Shown here: positions 8,841 through 16,951 of the stretch, in pieces
Layout: each line of letters opens with the position of its first letter
Numbering within the stretch: position 1 is the first letter of the stretch
Assembly (NCBI RefSeq): GCF_900188345.1
Contig: NZ_FZOD01000017.1
Location: 1 to 64,000 of the forward strand
DNA length: 64,000 bases
Direction: 5' to 3'
Source: Streptosporangium subroseum
GTDB taxonomy: Bacteria > Actinomycetota > Actinomycetes > Streptosporangiales > Streptosporangiaceae
Notes under the pieces: model-generated
Seen by the model: only the letters and a program-made list of their open reading frames with translations
The model's database searches: none
What the model was told of the DNA's origin: nothing
Position numbers and translations under genes: made by a program

Positions 8841-9697
8841 TCTGTGCGACGTTGGTGCCCGGGGCCGTGGCGGTGCCCGCCGCCGAACGGGTCATGTTCG
8901 TAATGTGCAGGTCTTCTACCACGATCGCCGAATACTTTCGGGCCAGCGCGGTGGTGGTCTGGTGCTGCCAGTCATAGGCTCTGCGCTTGGCTTTCGCGCG
9001 GAGCCTGGCGATCTGGTCGTAGGTGCGGGCCAGCCGGTTGGAGACCGGCTCGCCTTTGATGCGGGCGGCGCGCCGGCGAGCGGCGGTGCGCTCCAGACGC
9101 AGCAACCGCTCGCGCTCACCGGGAGCCAGCCACGGCTTGTGCCGCAGTTTCTCCCCGGTGGACAGCGCCAGGGGCACGGTGATGCCCCGGTCCATGCCCA
9201 CCTTCGGGCCCCGGTGCGGGGTCGGGTGTGGCACGTGTTGTTCGGTGCGGAACACGATGTGCCAGCCGTTCGCCTCCTTCACCACCCTGGCGCCGGTCAC
9301 CTTCCCGGCCGGGGAGTTCTTCCCGATGCCGGGCAGAGCCTTGGTCCACCGGAAGCGGACCCGGCCGACCAGCGGGACGGTGACCGCGCCCCATTTCGCC
9401 GACAGGCGCACAATCCGCAGTTTGCTGGCTTGGGGCACATCGACCGCCAGACGCGGGCGGCCCTTCTTTGTTTTAAACGTCGGTCTTTTGGCCGGTGGTT
9501 AGGGTTGAAGAAGTTCTGCCACGCCTGCATATACGTTTTGAGAACAGCTTGGGCTGCCTGGGTCGGAAGCACCGCGAGAAAATCGGCGTCTTTGCGGGCC
9601 TGGCGGATCGCCGCATCGGCCTGTGCGAGCGTTGGCTTTTTTCCGGTGAAATGCGTCCAGTAGGCGTGCAGGCCGAGCAGGACCGTGAGGGGGATGC
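8841..9697 (-). pseudogene. Decayed IS200/IS605-type tnpB (orfB) remnant
   Basis: Segments of a TnpB protein can be followed on the minus strand. The N-terminal helix reads GLHAYWTHFTGKKPTLAQAD then LPTQAAQAVLKTYMQAWQNF (9697 to about 9485). A one-base frameshift near 9475-9485 moves the rest into another frame: PTFKTKKGRP, VPQASKLRIVRLSAKWG, GMDRGITVPLALSTGE (first catalytic Asp) and IVVEDLHITNM (catalytic Glu). The sequence stops matching after NVAQK near 8841, so the zinc ribbon and the third catalytic Asp are missing. No tnpA, no terminal hairpins and no intact guide-RNA end are visible. It is a dead element next to the 3' end of the penicillin-binding protein gene. Confidence 0.82.
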
Positions 9698-9706
9698 CGC
9701 GCCGTA

Positions 9707-11311
9707 TTACAGCGCGTTCAGGAACCGTGCGGCGATCGGCGCGGCCACCTTGCCGCCGGCGCCGCCGTTCTGGACGAACACCGCGAAGGCTAGGGAGCCG
9801 CGGTAGCCGATGAACCAGGCGTGGTCCTCCGCGCCTTCGACCTCGGCGGTGCCGGTCTTGCCGAAGGTCTCCGGCGGGAGGCCGGCCTGGGCGGCCGTGC
9901 CCTGGGTGACCACGGCGCTCATCATCGTCCGCAGGCCGCCGGCCACACCTTCGTCCAGCGGCACCGGCGGCGGCGAGTCGGCGGCGGGCTCGGCGGTCAT
10001 GATCGCGGGCCTCCAGACGCCGCTCGCCACCGCGGCGGCGACCTCGGCCATGCAGAGCGGGCTGGCCAGCGCCGAGTGCTGGCCGATGGCGTCGGAGCCC
10101 AGCTCATCCGGGGTCCCGTACGGCTGTATCCGGCAGGAGCTCAGGCCGGGCTTCTCGCGGAACCCGAACCGGTCGGCGGCCTCGGCGCGGAGCCGGTCGT
10201 CGCGGAGCCGCTCGTAGGTCTGCTGGACGAAGGTGGTGTTGCAGGAGAGCGCGAAGGCCGTGGTGAGGGTCACGGTACCGTGATCGACGCCGTCGGAGTC
10301 GGTGAAAGATTTGCCGGTCGGGATGTTGTAGGTCGCCGGGCACGCGACCGGTGACTCCGGAGTCAGGCCGGTGCGGAGCAGTGCGGCCGCGGTCACCACC
10401 TTGAACGTCGAGCCGGGCGGATAGAGGCCGTTGAACGCGCCCCTGCCGCCCAGGGTGTCCGCCACCGCGCGGACCTGACCGGTCTGGACGTCCACGGCCA
10501 CGATCGCGGCGGGCCGTTCCGTACCGTCCAGAGCCCGGGCGGCGGCGGCCTGCACGGACCGGGAGATCGTGCTCCGGGTCTTTACGGGCGGCGGGGGCGG
10601 GGAGGCCAGCAGCACCCGGCCCGAGGCCGCCTCCTCCAGGGACAGAACGACCGCCGTGCCGCCCAGCCCGGTGACGTAGTCGCCCGCCCTGCTGTCGCGG
10701 GGGAACAGCAGGCCCTCGCGGGTCAGCGTGGCCGGCCTGCGGACCTGGGTCTCTTTGAGCCGCAGGCTCTCGCCGTCCTTGAGCGAGGGGTGCAGTGTCC
10801 CGGGATCCCAGAGCACCTTCCAGGCGCCGGCCCGCAGCCCCAGGTGCAGGACCGAGGAGAACGTCCACCGGCCGAGCCCCGCGACCTCCCGTACTCCCTG
10901 GAAGGTCATCTCGGCCGCCTCCTCACTCAAGCGGTGCAGCTCGCCCCGGGTGAGGGACAGCGACGAGACCCGCAGGTCGGCGTCGAACGATCGGTGCCGC
11001 TCGGCGAAGTCCGCCGGGGGGTCGGCGACCAGGCCGGTCATGGAGGAGATGTCATGGGCCTGCCAGGCGTCGAAATATCTCGTCGCGGTCAGCTCGGGGC
11101 TCTCCTGCGGGGGCGACGAGGGCGCCGGAGTGGTGGGCGTGGGCACGGGCACCGGAGTGGACGCCGGCGCCTCGGCCAGCTCGGCGGCGATCGTGGGCGA
11201 CGGCGATGGCGAGGCCACCACGGCACCCGGAGAGCTCGTCACCCCGTACACGCCGAAAGCGATGATCGCGACCGTCGAGGCGATCAGCGCGATGAGCCCT
11301 CGACGACGCAT
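9707..11311 (-). CDS. Class B penicillin-binding protein (transpeptidase) with MecA_N/NTF2-like domain
   Basis: A 534-residue cell-wall transpeptidase. The N-terminus MRRRGLIALIASTVAIIAFG anchors it in the membrane. A Pro/Ser/Thr-rich linker follows to about residue 75, then an NTF2-like domain (ATRYFDAWQAHD), a dimerisation region and the transpeptidase. The three active-site motifs are intact: S301-T-F-K304, S356-C-N and K485-T-G. It cross-links peptidoglycan outside the membrane. Start ATG 11311 has GAGGGAG about nine bases upstream; an ATG 27 bases earlier has none. Actinomycetes carry several such PBPs, so its specific role is not clear. The tnpB remnant begins ten bases after its stop. 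Confidence 0.92.
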   Translation of the reverse strand: MRRRGLIALIASTVAIIAFGVYGVTSSPGAVVASPSPSPTIAAELAEAPASTPVPVPTPTTPAPSSPPQESPELTATRYFDAWQAHDISSMTGLVADPPADFAERHRSFDADLRVSSLSLTRGELHRLSEEAAEMTFQGVREVAGLGRWTFSSVLHLGLRAGAWKVLWDPGTLHPSLKDGESLRLKETQVRRPATLTREGLLFPRDSRAGDYVTGLGGTAVVLSLEEAASGRVLLASPPPPPVKTRSTISRSVQAAAARALDGTERPAAIVAVDVQTGQVRAVADTLGGRGAFNGLYPPGSTFKVVTAAALLRTGLTPESPVACPATYNIPTGKSFTDSDGVDHGTVTLTTAFALSCNTTFVQQTYERLRDDRLRAEAADRFGFREKPGLSSCRIQPYGTPDELGSDAIGQHSALASPLCMAEVAAAVASGVWRPAIMTAEPAADSPPPVPLDEGVAGGLRTMMSAVVTQGTAAQAGLPPETFGKTGTAEVEGAEDHAWFIGYRGSLAFAVFVQNGGAGGKVAAPIAARFLNAL

Positions 11312-11457
11312 TATCGCTTGCTCCCTCTGGTTTTCCACGAGCGCATACCAGATAAAAGATCATAAAGGCTGCAACCAGGGATGAGCCAGGCGATTCGGTA
11401 AACCTGTTTGTCACGCCGCATGGCAGGGGCAGGCGGTACGGAAGGCGAAATTCCGGG

Positions 11458-12105
11458 TCACGTGTTCCGCGAGCCCCCGCCCCGCGTGCGGGCGGGGCCG
11501 GTCACCGGGACTCCCTGGGGGCGCACTCCGTCGAGGGCGAGAGTGAGCAGCCGGTCGGTCTCGGCCGCGCCGGCGGTTTCCTGCTCGGCGGCCAGCGAGA
11601 TGGCGTTGACGAGTTTGAGCAGATCGGCGATGGCGACATCGGGGCGTACGGCGTGCGCCTGACGAGCGCGCGTCAGAAGTTCGCCGCCGGAATCAATGAT
11701 CATCGTGTGGCAGGTGGTGCCCAGTGTCGAGTCGCCGTCGCGGGCGCCGCGCATCAGCGACGCCGCCAGGCCGCGGTTGGAGGCGGCGTGTGCGCCGACG
11801 GCGCGGAGCCAGGTGACCAGCGCGGACCCGGGATCGGGGGAGGCGGCCAGGTCGCGCGCCTTCGCGCAGAGGATCTCCACCCGGTCGTGGAAGACGGCCT
11901 CCAGCAGCGCCTGGCGGGAGGGGAAGTGCCGGTGCAGGGTGGCCGAGCCGACTCCGGCGTGCCGGGCGATCTCCTCCAGGGAGGCCTCGGCTCCGTGCTC
12001 GGCGACGGCCGTTTCGGCCGCGGCGAGGATCCGGTCGCGGTTACGGCGTGCGTCGGCGCGCATCGACCGCCCGGCCGGGACCGATGCGGCGCTTCCCTGA
12101 GTCAC
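11458..12105 (-). CDS. TetR-family transcriptional regulator
   Basis: A 215-residue one-domain repressor. The N-terminal helix-turn-helix is typical (RILAAAETAVAEHGAEA, then IARHAGVGSATLHRHFPSRQ). The C-terminal ligand domain is of the common SbtR-like type with a variable pocket. Start GTG 12105 has GGAGG four bases before it; ATG 12066 in the same frame has none. It is divergent from the NmrA-like gene at 12224, and an inverted repeat lies between them (12169-12192). It probably represses that gene and itself; the ligand is unknown. Confidence 0.87.
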   Translation of the reverse strand: MTQGSAASVPAGRSMRADARRNRDRILAAAETAVAEHGAEASLEEIARHAGVGSATLHRHFPSRQALLEAVFHDRVEILCAKARDLAASPDPGSALVTWLRAVGAHAASNRGLAASLMRGARDGDSTLGTTCHTMIIDSGGELLTRARQAHAVRPDVAIADLLKLVNAISLAAEQETAGAAETDRLLTLALDGVRPQGVPVTGPARTRGGGSRNT

Positions 12106-12168
12106 GGGACCTCCGGTGGACTTGCAAAACGGGGTGGTCCTCCATATCGTACCGGAATGTAAACGGAA

Positions 12169-12192
12169 GGCCACCCCACTTATAGGGTGGCC
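12169..12192. promoter_or_regulatory. Candidate TetR operator between divergent genes
   Basis: GGCCACCC (12169-12176) and GGGTGGCC (12185-12192) are perfect inverted arms around the spacer CACTTATA. A further GGGGTGG at 12131-12137 is inverted relative to CCACCCC at 12171-12177. The site lies 32 bases before the NmrA-like start and 63 bases from the TetR start, where a repressor would block both promoters. Assignment to this TetR is inference from position. Confidence 0.5.
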
Positions 12193-12223
12193 CCACCGGC
12201 GCAGTCGAACCTCAGGAGAGACC

Positions 12224-13147
12224 GTGGACACGGGAAAGATCATCATGGTGGTGGGAGCGACCGGCCTGCAGGGTCGCGTCGTGACGGCGCATCTGCTCGC
12301 CGGAGGCTGGCGGGTGCGTGCGCTGACCCGCGATCCGGACGGCACGCCGGCGAAGGCCCTGGCCGAGGCGGGTGCGCAGATCGTGCGCGGCGAGATGGAC
12401 GACCTCGCCTCCCTGGCCGCGGCGGCCGAGGGCGCCTACGGCGTGTTCAGCGTCCAGCCCACCGTCGGCTCTCCCGGCACCGCGCCGGACTTCGCCGCCG
12501 ACGACGAGGTCCGCTGGGGTGTCAACGTGGCCGAAGCGGCGCGCGCCGCCGGCGTCCGGCACTTCGTCTACACCTCGCTCGCGGGCGCGGGCCGCCACGA
12601 CAGCGAGCAACTGCCGCAGAACACGGTGAACAAGTGGCGGATCGAGCGGCACATCGCCGGGATCGGCCTGCCCGCGACGATCCTGCGGCCGGTCTCCTTC
12701 ATGGAGAACTACACCGGCGGCTACCACCTGCACGACGGCACCGTGGCCACCGCGTTCGAGCCCGACGTGCCGCAGCAGATCATGGCCGTCGACGACATCG
12801 GCGCCTTCGCCGCTCTGGCCTTCGCCCGGCCGGACGAGTGGATCGGCCGGGCGATCGACCTGGCCGGGGACGAGCTGACCCCCCGGCGGATCGCCGAGGC
12901 CATCGGGGAGGCGGTCGGGCGGCCCCTGCCGTACGTGCAGATTCCGATCGAGGCGATCCGGCAGGTCGGCGAGGACTTCGCGTTCGCCTACGAGTGGCTC
13001 AACGAGCGTGGCTACCGGGCCGACATCACCGCCGCGCGACAGCTCCACCCCGGCCTGATGGACTTTCGCACCTGGCTCGGCAGGACCGGCGCAGCCCGGA
13101 TCACGGCGTTCCTCGCCGCCCAGCACGCCGGAAAGCAGGATGCGTGA
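12224..13147 (+). CDS. NmrA-family NAD(P)-binding protein (SDR-like)
   Basis: A 307-residue atypical short-chain dehydrogenase fold. The dinucleotide-binding loop is VVGATGLQGRVV at residues 9-20, followed by an NADP-friendly RALTRDPDG strand end. A Y-T-S-L-A segment (HFVYTSLAGAG) takes the place of the classic Y-x-x-x-K, as in NmrA-like proteins, which may act as redox sensors or quinone reductases. Start GTG 12224 has AGGAGAG seven bases upstream. Divergent from the TetR gene. The last bases overlap a short remnant frame by GTGA. Confidence 0.86.
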   Translation: MDTGKIIMVVGATGLQGRVVTAHLLAGGWRVRALTRDPDGTPAKALAEAGAQIVRGEMDDLASLAAAAEGAYGVFSVQPTVGSPGTAPDFAADDEVRWGVNVAEAARAAGVRHFVYTSLAGAGRHDSEQLPQNTVNKWRIERHIAGIGLPATILRPVSFMENYTGGYHLHDGTVATAFEPDVPQQIMAVDDIGAFAALAFARPDEWIGRAIDLAGDELTPRRIAEAIGEAVGRPLPYVQIPIEAIRQVGEDFAFAYEWLNERGYRADITAARQLHPGLMDFRTWLGRTGAARITAFLAAQHAGKQDA

Positions 13148-13236
13148 ACGACCACGGGCCCGACCTCGGACGCGTCGGGATCTGGACGGGCGACCTCGAC
13201 GGCTACCCCAGCCTGGAAGATGGGGACGGGATGCCC
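13144..13236 (+). pseudogene. N-terminal stump resembling an F420-dependent LLM-class oxidoreductase
   Basis: A GTG at 13144 overlaps the NmrA stop as GTGA and opens VNDHGPDLGRVGIWTGDLDG. The D-L-G-R-x-G-I-W pattern is the usual first strand of many actinomycete luciferase-like F420 oxidoreductases. The similarity ends within about 25 residues, where the convergent NifS-like gene begins. I read it as the start of a second gene of the NmrA operon cut off by deletion. Evidence is a single short motif. Confidence 0.4.
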
Positions 13237-13238
13237 TC

Positions 13239-14384
13239 TCAGGTGGTGGCCGGCACGCGGGTCAGGATGTCCGCGGCGCGGTCGATGTCGCCGATGTCGC
13301 TGAAGCGGCCGATGCCCAGGCGGATGGTACGGGCCGCCTGGCCGGGGGTGAGCCCGATGGCGGTCAGCGCCGCCGAGGGTGCGCTGTGGCCGGTGTGGCA
13401 GGCGGCCTGGGCGGAGAAGGCCAGTTCGGGGGTGGCGGCCATCAGTTGCGCGGCGGTGAGGTGAGGCAGGGTGAGGCTGAGGTTGCCCGGCAGACGGTGG
13501 ACGAGCGAACCGTTGACCCGCAGCCCGGCCCACGCGGCGGTAAGCCCGTCGAGGAGCCGCCGGCGCAGGGACAGGATTCGGGTGGCGTCGGCGTCGTGCT
13601 CGGCCAGGGCCAGAGCGGCGGCGGCGCCGAGGGCGACGATGCCGGGCACGTTCTCGGTGCCGGCGCGCAGGCCGTGCTCCTGCCCGCCGCCGACGAGCTG
13701 AGACAGCGGGACGGGGGCGCCGCGCCGGACGTATAGAGCGGCGACCCCTTTGGGCGCGTACATCTTGTGGCCGACGACGGTGAGCAGATCGAGGCCGAGG
13801 GCCGCGACGTCGACGCCGACGGTGGCCGGGCTCTGGGCGGCGTCGGTGTGCAGCGGGATGCCGCGCTCGCGGGTGAGGGCGGCGATGTCGGCCAGTGGCT
13901 GCAGGGTGCCGATCTCGTTGTTGGCGTGCATCACCGACACCAGGATCGTGCCCGGTTCGAGGGCGCGTTCGAGGTCGGCGGGCTCCAGGCGCCCGTCGGC
14001 GCCCACGGGGACGCGGGTGACACGGAATCCGGCGGCGGCCAGCCGGTCACAGGTGGCCTGGGTCGCCGGGTGCTCGATGGTGGTGGTCACGATGTGCTCG
14101 CCCCGGCCGGCGGCGCGCAGGGCGTGAGCGGTGCCGGTGAGGGCGAGGTGGTTGCTCTCGGTGCCGCAGGAGGTGAAGACGATCTCCTGCGGTTCGCGGG
14201 CGCCGATGAGCGCGGCCACCTGCGCGCGGGCGGTGTCGACCGCGGTGGCGGCGGTGCGGCCATAGGCGTGGGCGCTGGAGGGATTGCCGAACTCGGTGGT
14301 CAGGTAGGGCAGCATGGCCTCGACCACGCGGGGATCGACCGGGGTGGTGGCCTGGTAGTCCAGGTAGATCGGCCGGCTGCTCAT
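13239..14384 (-). CDS. Class V aminotransferase, cysteine desulfurase / selenocysteine lyase-like
   Basis: A 381-residue PLP enzyme of the NifS group. Key parts: YLDYQATTPVDPRVV at the start, FTSCGTESNHLA for PLP phosphate, IEHPA for the ring-stacking His, HTDAAQSP with the PLP Asp, and GHKMYAPKG with the Schiff-base Lys. The catalytic-Cys loop is AQAACHTGHSAPS, which is closer to selenocysteine lyase (AACHSDH) than to IscS (SACTSG). It removes sulfur or selenium from Cys/Sec as persulfide. Start ATG 14384 (MSSRPIYLDY) is supported by alignment of the first strand and a GGAGGATCG-like upstream segment. No iron-sulfur assembly genes adjoin, so a standalone role is likely. Confidence 0.87.
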   Translation of the reverse strand: MSSRPIYLDYQATTPVDPRVVEAMLPYLTTEFGNPSSAHAYGRTAATAVDTARAQVAALIGAREPQEIVFTSCGTESNHLALTGTAHALRAAGRGEHIVTTTIEHPATQATCDRLAAAGFRVTRVPVGADGRLEPADLERALEPGTILVSVMHANNEIGTLQPLADIAALTRERGIPLHTDAAQSPATVGVDVAALGLDLLTVVGHKMYAPKGVAALYVRRGAPVPLSQLVGGGQEHGLRAGTENVPGIVALGAAAALALAEHDADATRILSLRRRLLDGLTAAWAGLRVNGSLVHRLPGNLSLTLPHLTAAQLMAATPELAFSAQAACHTGHSAPSAALTAIGLTPGQAARTIRLGIGRFSDIGDIDRAADILTRVPATT

Positions 14385-14522
14385 CGATCCTCCAGGGTGC
14401 GGCGAGGCGGTGATGGAAACCTGGCGGTGAAGCGGCGTCCACGTGAGGGGGAGAAGCTCACAGCTCACCGAGCGCCTGCGGCGTGGAGGTCCCATGGTTC
14501 CCATGGTGAGGACGGGAGGATG

Positions 14523-15464
14523 TCACTCCATGACGCGGATCGGGTTCCCCGACTGGAACGCGGCGATGTCCTCGACGGCGTCACGGTAGAAGATCTCATA
14601 GACCTCGCGGGTGACGTACCCGACGTGCGGGGTGAGCACGGTGTTGCCCAGCGCGCGCAGAGGATGATCGGCCGGCAGCGGCTCGGTGTCGTAGACGTCG
14701 AGCGCCGCGCATGCGATCTTCTTGCGCCGCAGGGCGTCCACCAGGGCGTCCTCGTCGACGATCGGCCCGCGGGAGGTGTTCACCAGTATCGCCGTCGGCT
14801 TCATCGCGGCGAGTTCCGCGGCGCCGACCAGTCCGCGACTGCGGTCACCGAGCACAAGGTGGATCGAGAGCACGTCGGCCCGGGCGAACAGATCCTCCTT
14901 GGACATCGCCGTCACACCGTGTTCGGCGGCTTTTTCCGGAGTCAGGTTCTGGCTCCAGGCAACGGTCTCCATGCCGAAGGCCTGGCCGATCCTGGCGACC
15001 TGCGCGCCAAGCCTGCCGAGGCCGAGCAGCCCGAGGGTCTTGCCGTTCAGGCCGGTTCCGACGCCGACCTGCCAGCCACCGTCACGCATGGACCTCACCT
15101 CGGCGGGGAGGTTTCTGGCGGCGGCGAGGATCAGCGCCCAGGTGAGCTCGGCGGTCGGATATCCGATGTATCCGGTCGTGGACACGACGATGCCGAGTTT
15201 CCGTGCCGCGTCGACGTCGATGGCGGCGTTGCGTGCCCCGGTGCTCACCAGCAGCTTGAGAGCGGTCAACCGGGCCAGCAGTTCGGCCGGGAACCTGGTG
15301 CGCTCACGCATCGCGACGAGCACGTCGAAGCCGGCGAGCCGCTTGACGACCTCGTCGGCGTCGGCGAACGGTTCGGTGAACACCTCGATCTCGGCGTCGA
15401 GGGAGTCCCAGTCGGCAAAGCTCAGCGCGACGTTCTGGTAGTCGTCAAGGATCGCGACCTTCAT
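14523..15464 (-). CDS. D-2-hydroxyacid dehydrogenase family protein
   Basis: A 313-residue NAD-dependent dehydrogenase. The NAD-binding loop is GLLGLGRLGAQVARIG in the middle of the protein. The catalytic Arg lies in VNTSRGPIVDEDAL, the Glu in DVYDTEPLP, and the His in LTPHVGYVT. It reduces 2-oxoacids to D-2-hydroxyacids or the reverse. The first strand KVAILDDYQNVALSFADW is a common feature of a subfamily annotated as D-2-hydroxyacid dehydrogenase of unknown substrate. ATG 15464 is preferred over an in-frame TTG at 15473. Neither has a strong RBS. Neighbours do not indicate a pathway. Confidence 0.88.
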   Translation of the reverse strand: MKVAILDDYQNVALSFADWDSLDAEIEVFTEPFADADEVVKRLAGFDVLVAMRERTRFPAELLARLTALKLLVSTGARNAAIDVDAARKLGIVVSTTGYIGYPTAELTWALILAAARNLPAEVRSMRDGGWQVGVGTGLNGKTLGLLGLGRLGAQVARIGQAFGMETVAWSQNLTPEKAAEHGVTAMSKEDLFARADVLSIHLVLGDRSRGLVGAAELAAMKPTAILVNTSRGPIVDEDALVDALRRKKIACAALDVYDTEPLPADHPLRALGNTVLTPHVGYVTREVYEIFYRDAVEDIAAFQSGNPIRVME

Positions 15465-15621
15465 GCCAGTCAAGCTACTACGGCGGCGTCCCCCGAGCCC
15501 GCCTCGCCCCCCGGGCTCGGCATGGTGCCGTCGAAATCCGTTCCGATCCTTTGCGGAGGCCGTCCGCCAAGCCCAGACTCGGACGGACGAAAGCCACCTC
15601 CCTGTGAGGCGCGGGCGCTTC

Positions 15622-16344
15622 CTACAGTACGGCGCGTGCCAGGGCGTTACCCTCGCCCGGCGCGACCGGCGCGGTCAGGAACACCGGCATCTGGGCCATG
15701 AAACGCGGGCGCGTCCCCCGGTGCTCGTCGGCCGCGTGCACGGTCAGCGGGTGAACCAGGTACATGTCGCCCGGCTGCCCGGTCGCGTACGCCGTCGGCC
15801 GGTCCGCGGAAGCCGCGTCCAGCAGCGGTCCGGCCTTGAACGGGTCGAGCACCTGCTCACCCAGCACCTCGACGGCGTCCCGCTGCGAGCCCACCCTGAT
15901 GCGGGTCGGCGCGTCGTCGTCCCCGACGTCCGAGAGCAACACCAGCAGCAACATCGTCTCCGGCCGTCCCGACACGGCCCACGAGCCGTCGGGCCGGGCC
16001 ACGGAGGCGTCGATGTGCCAGCCCCGATCGTCGGCCGGTGCCACACGGGGGAAGCGGATCGGCATGTTGCCGAGGGCCCCACGCGGCACCCACCCACCGG
16101 GACCGGCCACCTCATCCAACGCCTCACGCAGCCGCGGGCTGCCCATGAGCTCCCCGAAGGGTCCGTGGCCGGTCATGTCGGCGGCCCACACCACGGGCTG
16201 CAGCCAGCCGGAGGGGTCATCGGGCGACAGGCCGATCTGCTGCCAGACCAGCGCCCTGGCCGCGTCTCCGACCTCCCGGGGTACGGCCGCCTCCAGCTTG
16301 GCGAACCCCTCGGCAACAAAACGGTCGACATCCACAATTGCCAT
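15622..16344 (-). CDS. Phytanoyl-CoA dioxygenase (PhyH)-family oxygenase
   Basis: A 240-residue Fe(II)/2-oxoglutarate dioxygenase. The iron ligands are visible as WHIDAS (H-x-D) and the distal His in HPLTVHAADEHRG, with the 2-oxoglutarate Arg in GTRPRF. PhyH proteins hydroxylate varied small molecules, often in secondary metabolism. The start ATG 16344 (MAIVDVDRF) aligns with the family's usual beginning; the ribosome-binding site is weak. It stands alone, with decayed DNA on the upstream side, so the substrate cannot be guessed. Confidence 0.82.
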   Translation of the reverse strand: MAIVDVDRFVAEGFAKLEAAVPREVGDAARALVWQQIGLSPDDPSGWLQPVVWAADMTGHGPFGELMGSPRLREALDEVAGPGGWVPRGALGNMPIRFPRVAPADDRGWHIDASVARPDGSWAVSGRPETMLLLVLLSDVGDDDAPTRIRVGSQRDAVEVLGEQVLDPFKAGPLLDAASADRPTAYATGQPGDMYLVHPLTVHAADEHRGTRPRFMAQMPVFLTAPVAPGEGNALARAVL

Positions 16345-16532
16345 ACGAGCACCATAACGACGCCGTCCACCGATTTTCCGGACGCTACTCCTGTGGATAT
16401 TCAGGCATTAATCACTCACATGCCCTCAAAGCGCCCTCTCGGGTTGGGCCGCCTTCGGCGGCTCGCGCCGTCGCGCCCGCTCCGCCTCCGTTCGCGTCAT
16501 CGGCCGCTTGCGCGTGCCCAGCGCCACCTGTC

Positions 16533-16810
16533 TCAAGGGGCCGGCGCCCCGGCCAGGAACGCGCCGGCGGCGGCGAAGGAGCGCTCATCGGTGAGCGGGT
16601 CGTAGGCGACACCGGGCATCGCGCCTGCTACCGCGTGCCTGTGCGTGAAGCCGTGCATGGCGGTGCCGTAGATGACGAGCTGCCAGTCGGCCTCGGCGCG
16701 ATTCATCTCGTCGGTGAACGCGGCGACGTCGTTCATGGGAACGTGCGGGTCCAATGCCCCGTGGCAGACGAGTATCTTCGCCGCGACGGCGCCGGGCTCC
16801 GCGGGATTAA
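16533..16810 (-). pseudogene. C-terminal half of a dienelactone hydrolase-like protein
   Basis: The frame ending at 16533 reads KILVCHGALDPHVPMNDVAA, with the catalytic Asp of the triad (ALDPHVP), then GTAMHGFTH, carrying the His, and ends AAAGAFLAG. These are the last 85 or so residues of a DLH-family alpha/beta hydrolase. The part with the G-x-C/S-x-G nucleophile is missing: similarity begins abruptly near 16805, where the sequence becomes less GC-rich (ATTAATTGAATTTCG). No start codon or RBS precedes it. It is a truncated pseudogene. Confidence 0.72.
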
Positions 16811-16951
16811 TTGAATTTCGATCCGGTCTCGATAACAACATCGTGGGTTCGGAGAAATGCGGCCGGGTCCTCCGTCTCGGCATGGAACGCAGATGGAGCC
16901 GGGTAACCTCCGCCGAGCCGGAGGGCGATCCGTCCCGGCGACGAGGGATCC

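Noticed and set aside
8841-9697. TnpB as an active RNA-guided nuclease with guide RNA
   Set aside because: Frameshift, missing third catalytic Asp and zinc ribbon, and no recognisable right end.
13767-15701. 644-codon plus-strand frame across the NifS-like and hydroxyacid dehydrogenase genes
   Set aside because: It spans two real convergent-frame genes and their spacer and has no family resemblance.
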